Source: an uncultured Actinomycetes bacterium | GTDB lineage: Bacteria; Actinomycetota; Actinomycetes; Mycobacteriales; Mycobacteriaceae | Length of the DNA stretch: 21,023 bases | Direction of reading: 5' to 3' | NCBI GenBank assembly: GCA_903911165.1 | Contig: CAIWCQ010000376.1 | Span: forward strand, 1-21,023 | Shown here: positions 17,811 through 21,023 of the stretch, piece by piece | Position numbering within the stretch: position 1 is the first letter of the stretch | How the letters are laid out: every line of letters starts with the position of its first letter | Translations under genes and position numbers: made by a program | The notes under the pieces: generated by a model | Database searches by the model: none | What the model saw: only the letters and a program-made list of their open reading frames with translations | What the model was told of the DNA's origin: nothing

Positions 17811-19379
17811 GTGACGATTCCATGGCTGACTCTGCTCTGGGCGCTCCCGGTGCTCGGTGCGATCGTCATCATCGCGCTTCCGGCGACGGCGCGGCAGGCG
17901 GCCAAGTACGCCGCGCTGGCGGTGTCGCTGGCGGTTCTGGCCGTGGCAGCGGTGCTCGCGGTGGGCTTCGATCCGGCCGGTCCGCGCTATCAGTTCGTCG
18001 AAGACCGCACCTGGATCGAGTACTTCGGGTCCGGCTACACCCTCGGCGTGGACGGGATCGCGCTGGCCCTGGTGGTACTTACCGCCGTGTTGATGCCGCT
18101 GCTACTGCTGGCGGGCTGGAACGACATCGACGACCGGACCGGGATGTCCGGCCGCGCACCGCAGGGCTACGTCGCAATGATGCTCGCGGCCGAGGGCATG
18201 GTGCTGATGTCGCTGATCTCCCTCGACATTTTGCTGTTCTACATCTTCTTCGAGGCGATGCTGATCCCGATGTACTTTCTCATCGGCGGTTTCGGCACCC
18301 GCGGCCCGGCAGCGGGCAAGGCCGCGGTGAAGTTCCTGCTGTACAACCTCTTCGGCGGCCTGATCATGCTGGCGGCGCTGATCGGCCTGTACGTGGCGAC
18401 GGCCGGTTCCGCCGCATTCGACGGCGGCACCTTCGATTTCCGGGCGATCTCCGGGGCCATCTCCACTGGAGAGTTCGTCATCGCCCCGGCGGTGGCCAAT
18501 GCGTTGTTTGGTGGCTTCATGTTCGCCTTCGCGGTCAAGGCCCCGCTGTGGCCGCTGCACCGCTGGCTGCCCGACGCCGCCGTGCAGGCCACCCCGGCGT
18601 CGGCGGTGTTCATGATGGCGGTGATGGACAAAGTCGGCACCTTCGGGATGCTGCGCTACTGTCTGCCGCTTTTCCCCGATGCCGCAACGTTTTTCCGGCC
18701 GGCCATCATCACGCTCGCGGTCATCGGCATCATCTACGGCGCGATCGTGGCGATAGGACAGACCGACGTGATGCGACTGATCGCCTACACCTCGATCAGC
18801 CACTTCGGCTTCATCATCCTGGGCATCTTCGTGATGACGAGCCAGGGGCAGTCGGGGTCGACGCTCTACATGGTCAATCACGGCATCTCCACCGCGGCCC
18901 TGTTCCTGATCGCGGGCTTCCTGGTCAGCCGGCGCGGTAGCCGGGCCATCGCGGACTTCGGCGGCGTCCAGAAAGTCGCGCCGGTACTGGCCGGAACCTT
19001 CCTGGTGGCCGGATTGGCCAGCCTGGCGATGCCCGGCATGGGGCCCTTCGTGTCCGAACTTCTGGTACTCCTCGGCACCTTCACCCGCTATCCGGCGTTC
19101 GCGGTGATCGCCGCACTGTCACTGGTGCTTTCCGCGGTTTACGTGCTGTGGGCCTATCAACGGATGATGACCGGCCCGGTAACAGCCGGCAATGAGACGC
19201 TGCCCGATCTGCGGCCTCGCGAGCTACTGGTGGTCGCTCCGCTGATCGCACTGCTCATCGGACTCGGCATCTACCCCAAGATCGCACTGGACGTCATCAA
19301 TCCGGCGGTCGACGACACGCTGTCGTCGATCCACCAGTCCGACCCCGCCCCCGAACTGACGGCGGAAGGATCCCGATGA
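17811..19379 (+). CDS. nuoM: NADH-quinone oxidoreductase subunit M
   Basis: NuoM is the second antiporter-like proton-pumping subunit, between NuoL and NuoN. The product has 522 residues and about 14 hydrophobic helices. Glu148 (F-F-E-A-M-L-I-P) and Lys243 (V-K-A-P-L-W-P-L-H-R-W-L-P-D-A) mark the proton pathway. The block after Lys243 (A-V-Q-A-T-P-A-S-A-V-F-M-M-A-V-M-D-K-V) is the mycobacterial form, different from the H-T-E-A-P-T-A-G-S version of E. coli. The GTG at 17811 is fixed by the strong GGAGGTGATC upstream. The stop overlaps the nuoN ATG by 4 nt. Confidence 0.97.
   Translation: MTIPWLTLLWALPVLGAIVIIALPATARQAAKYAALAVSLAVLAVAAVLAVGFDPAGPRYQFVEDRTWIEYFGSGYTLGVDGIALALVVLTAVLMPLLLLAGWNDIDDRTGMSGRAPQGYVAMMLAAEGMVLMSLISLDILLFYIFFEAMLIPMYFLIGGFGTRGPAAGKAAVKFLLYNLFGGLIMLAALIGLYVATAGSAAFDGGTFDFRAISGAISTGEFVIAPAVANALFGGFMFAFAVKAPLWPLHRWLPDAAVQATPASAVFMMAVMDKVGTFGMLRYCLPLFPDAATFFRPAIITLAVIGIIYGAIVAIGQTDVMRLIAYTSISHFGFIILGIFVMTSQGQSGSTLYMVNHGISTAALFLIAGFLVSRRGSRAIADFGGVQKVAPVLAGTFLVAGLASLAMPGMGPFVSELLVLLGTFTRYPAFAVIAALSLVLSAVYVLWAYQRMMTGPVTAGNETLPDLRPRELLVVAPLIALLIGLGIYPKIALDVINPAVDDTLSSIHQSDPAPELTAEGSR
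19366..19370 (+). promoter_or_regulatory. Ribosome binding site of nuoN
   Basis: AAGGA inside the end of nuoM lies 5 nt upstream of the nuoN ATG at 19376 and supports that start. Confidence 0.6.
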
Positions 19380-20992
19380 CCACGCCGAGTATCGAATACG
19401 CCGTGCTGTCGCCGATGCTGATCGTGTTCATCGTCGCGGTGGCCGGTGTGCTGGTAGAGGCCTTCGCGTCGCACCGGGCCCGGTACGGCATCCAGGTCAC
19501 GCTGGCCCTGGTCGGGCTGGCAGCGGCGTTCGTCGCCGTGGTGCGCAACTACAGCGCCCTCGGCCCCGGAGCCGGACAGCTCGCCGCAGTGGGAGCGGTC
19601 GCTGTCGACCGGCCCGCCCTGCTGTTGCAGGGCGCCATCGTGGGATTCGCGATCATCGGCGTGCTGTTGATCGCCGAACGTCGCCGCGAACCCGACCCGG
19701 ACGGATCGGGCCCGTCGGAGTGGGCCGCAGCGGGAATGGACGCGTTCACCCCGCAGGCATCCTCGATTCCGGGCAGCCTCGCCGAGAAGACGGCCATCAA
19801 GGCCGCGATCGCCCAGACCGAGGTGTTCCCGCTGGCCATGTTCGCCGTCGGCGGCATGATGCTGTTCCCGGCCGCCGACGATCTGCTCACCATGTTCATC
19901 GCGCTCGAGGTGTTCTCGCTACCGCTGTACCTGATGTGCGGCCTGGCCCGGCACCGGCGACTGCTCTCCCAGGAGGCGTCGCTGAAATACTTTCTCCTGG
20001 GGGCGTTCTCGTCGGCGTTCTTCCTCTACGGCATGGCGCTGCTGTACGGCTACGCCGGTACTCTGAGCCTCACCGGTATCGCTGAATCGATCGGATCCGG
20101 GTCGATTGGATCCGGGTCGATCGGATCCGGGTCGCAGAACACCACACTGGCCCTACTCGGGACCGCTCTGGTCACTGTCGCTCTGCTGTTCAAGGTCGGC
20201 GCGGTGCCGTTCGGAGCGTGGGTACCCGACGTGTACCAGGGCGCACCCACCCCGATCGTCGCGTTCATGGCGGCCGCCACCAAGGCCGCCGCGTTCGGCG
20301 CGCTGCTGCGCCTGCTCTACGTCGCCGTGCCGGCACTCAAAGACCAGTGGCGGCCGATGCTGTGGGCCATCGCGATCCTGACCATGATCGTCGGCACGGT
20401 GGCCGCGATCACCCAGCGCGACGTCAAGCGCATGCTCGGCTACTCGGCGGTGGCCCACACCGGCTTCATCCTGGCCGGGGTGGCGGCCGCCAACGACGCC
20501 GGTCTGACCGGCACGCTGTTCTACCTGGTGGCCTACGGGTTCAGCACCCTGGGCGCGTTCGCCTTCGTCGGGATGGTCCGCGGCCGCGACGGCGCCGAGG
20601 AGACCGACATGACCCGCTGGGCCGGTCTTGGCCGGCGCCACCCGGTCGCCGGGGCGGCGTTCGCGCTGCTCATGCTGTCCTTCGCCGGCATTCCGTTGAC
20701 CAGTGGCTTCGTCAGCAAGTTCGCCGTCTTCAAAGCCGCCGCCGAGGGCGGCGCGCTGCCCTTGGTGGTGGTCGGTGTGATTGCCAGCGGAATAGCCGCC
20801 TACTTCTATGTCCGGGTCATCGTGGCGATGTTCTTCAGCGACCCACCGGCGGACGCCCCGGCTCTGGCACCGGCCGGGCCGGTCAGCATCGCGGTCGTGG
20901 GCCTCACCCTGCTCATCACATTCCTCCTCGGCACCATGCCGCAGCCACTGCTCGATCTCGCCGACCATGCGGCGCGGTTTCTGACCTCGTGA
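19376..20992 (+). CDS. nuoN: NADH-quinone oxidoreductase subunit N
   Basis: NuoN is the antiporter-like subunit nearest to the peripheral arm and the last gene of the operon. The product has 538 residues and about 14 hydrophobic helices. Glu178 (I-A-L-E-V-F-S-L-P-L-Y) and Lys273 (L-F-K-V-G-A-V-P-F-G-A-W-V-P-D-V-Y-Q-G-A-P-T-P) are conserved. A hydrophilic loop at about residues 102-142 and a (S-I-G-S-G)x3 insertion at residues 238-252 lie between helices. The repeat falls just before the T-L-A-L-L-G-T-A-L-V helix that precedes Lys273. The ATG overlaps the nuoM stop. The 31 bases after its stop (20993-21023) show no gene and no terminator hairpin. Confidence 0.97.
   Translation: MTTPSIEYAVLSPMLIVFIVAVAGVLVEAFASHRARYGIQVTLALVGLAAAFVAVVRNYSALGPGAGQLAAVGAVAVDRPALLLQGAIVGFAIIGVLLIAERRREPDPDGSGPSEWAAAGMDAFTPQASSIPGSLAEKTAIKAAIAQTEVFPLAMFAVGGMMLFPAADDLLTMFIALEVFSLPLYLMCGLARHRRLLSQEASLKYFLLGAFSSAFFLYGMALLYGYAGTLSLTGIAESIGSGSIGSGSIGSGSQNTTLALLGTALVTVALLFKVGAVPFGAWVPDVYQGAPTPIVAFMAAATKAAAFGALLRLLYVAVPALKDQWRPMLWAIAILTMIVGTVAAITQRDVKRMLGYSAVAHTGFILAGVAAANDAGLTGTLFYLVAYGFSTLGAFAFVGMVRGRDGAEETDMTRWAGLGRRHPVAGAAFALLMLSFAGIPLTSGFVSKFAVFKAAAEGGALPLVVVGVIASGIAAYFYVRVIVAMFFSDPPADAPALAPAGPVSIAVVGLTLLITFLLGTMPQPLLDLADHAARFLTS
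20087..20131 (+). repeat. 15-bp x3 in-frame tandem repeat in nuoN
   Basis: Three adjacent units, TCGATCGGATCCGGG, TCGATTGGATCCGGG and TCGATCGGATCCGGG, are followed by a TCG that begins a fourth copy. Each unit encodes S-I-G-S-G, and the total is a multiple of three, so copy-number change would not break the gene. Confidence 0.95.
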
Positions 20993-21023
20993 CGGTTTTC
21001 GCCGAAGTCCGGCCAAGACGTTC

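Noticed and set aside
20087..20131. CRISPR-like array
   Set aside because: The 15-bp units are directly adjacent with no spacers and lie in frame inside nuoN, so this is a coding minisatellite.
20993..21023. Operon terminator after nuoN
   Set aside because: The 31 bases to the window edge contain a TTTT but no stem before it, so a terminator cannot be called.

Overview
The window looks like a chromosomal segment of a high-GC actinobacterium, most likely Mycobacterium or Mycolicibacterium. The grounds are the strong GC bias, frequent GTG starts, GTGA/ATGA stop-start overlaps, a TANNNT promoter element placed for leaderless translation, and Nuo subunits with mycobacterial/actinobacterial tails preceded by an Rv3143-type orphan receiver gene. 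All genes are on the + strand. No tRNA, rRNA, insertion sequence or CRISPR array was seen.

Region 1 (1-5226) is a tightly packed acyl-CoA catabolic cluster. It holds a CaiB/BaiF CoA-transferase (5' end outside the window), an HMG-CoA lyase family protein, a TetR-type regulator, an acyl-CoA dehydrogenase, an APH-fold phosphotransferase and a small protein that resembles LvaB/DUF6285. The last three are joined by 4-nt GTGA overlaps. They reproduce the gene set LvaC-LvaA-LvaB of Pseudomonas putida levulinate catabolism, where a 4-hydroxyacyl-CoA is phosphorylated and then converted to a beta-oxidisable 3-hydroxyacyl-CoA. CoA-transferase plus HMG-CoA lyase suggests activation and cleavage of a 3-hydroxy-3-methylglutarate-like acid. 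The substrate of the whole cluster is not determinable from sequence.

Region 2 (5254-5727) is a small single-domain receiver (Rv3143-like) that has the phospho-acceptor Asp but lacks other canonical receiver residues. A TAGCAT element positioned for a leaderless GTG start precedes it. A short leader with a second TANNNT element and a small hairpin then leads into nuoA.

Region 3 (5728-20992) is a complete 14-gene nuoABCDEFGHIJKLMN operon encoding type I NADH:menaquinone oxidoreductase. NuoEFG form the NADH module, NuoBCDI the connecting module, and NuoAHJKLMN the proton-pumping membrane arm. Almost every junction overlaps. Only nuoK/nuoL (27 nt, filled by an 8-codon mini-ORF) and nuoL/nuoM (4 nt) have gaps.

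The points most worth a second look are: (i) NuoG has Gly125 where the third Cys ligand of cluster N5 is expected; (ii) a palindromic REP-like element lies in frame inside nuoL; (iii) nuoN carries an in-frame 15-bp x3 tandem repeat; (iv) the nuoH 5' end carries an 18-bp tandem repeat; and (v) the LvaCAB-like cassette.
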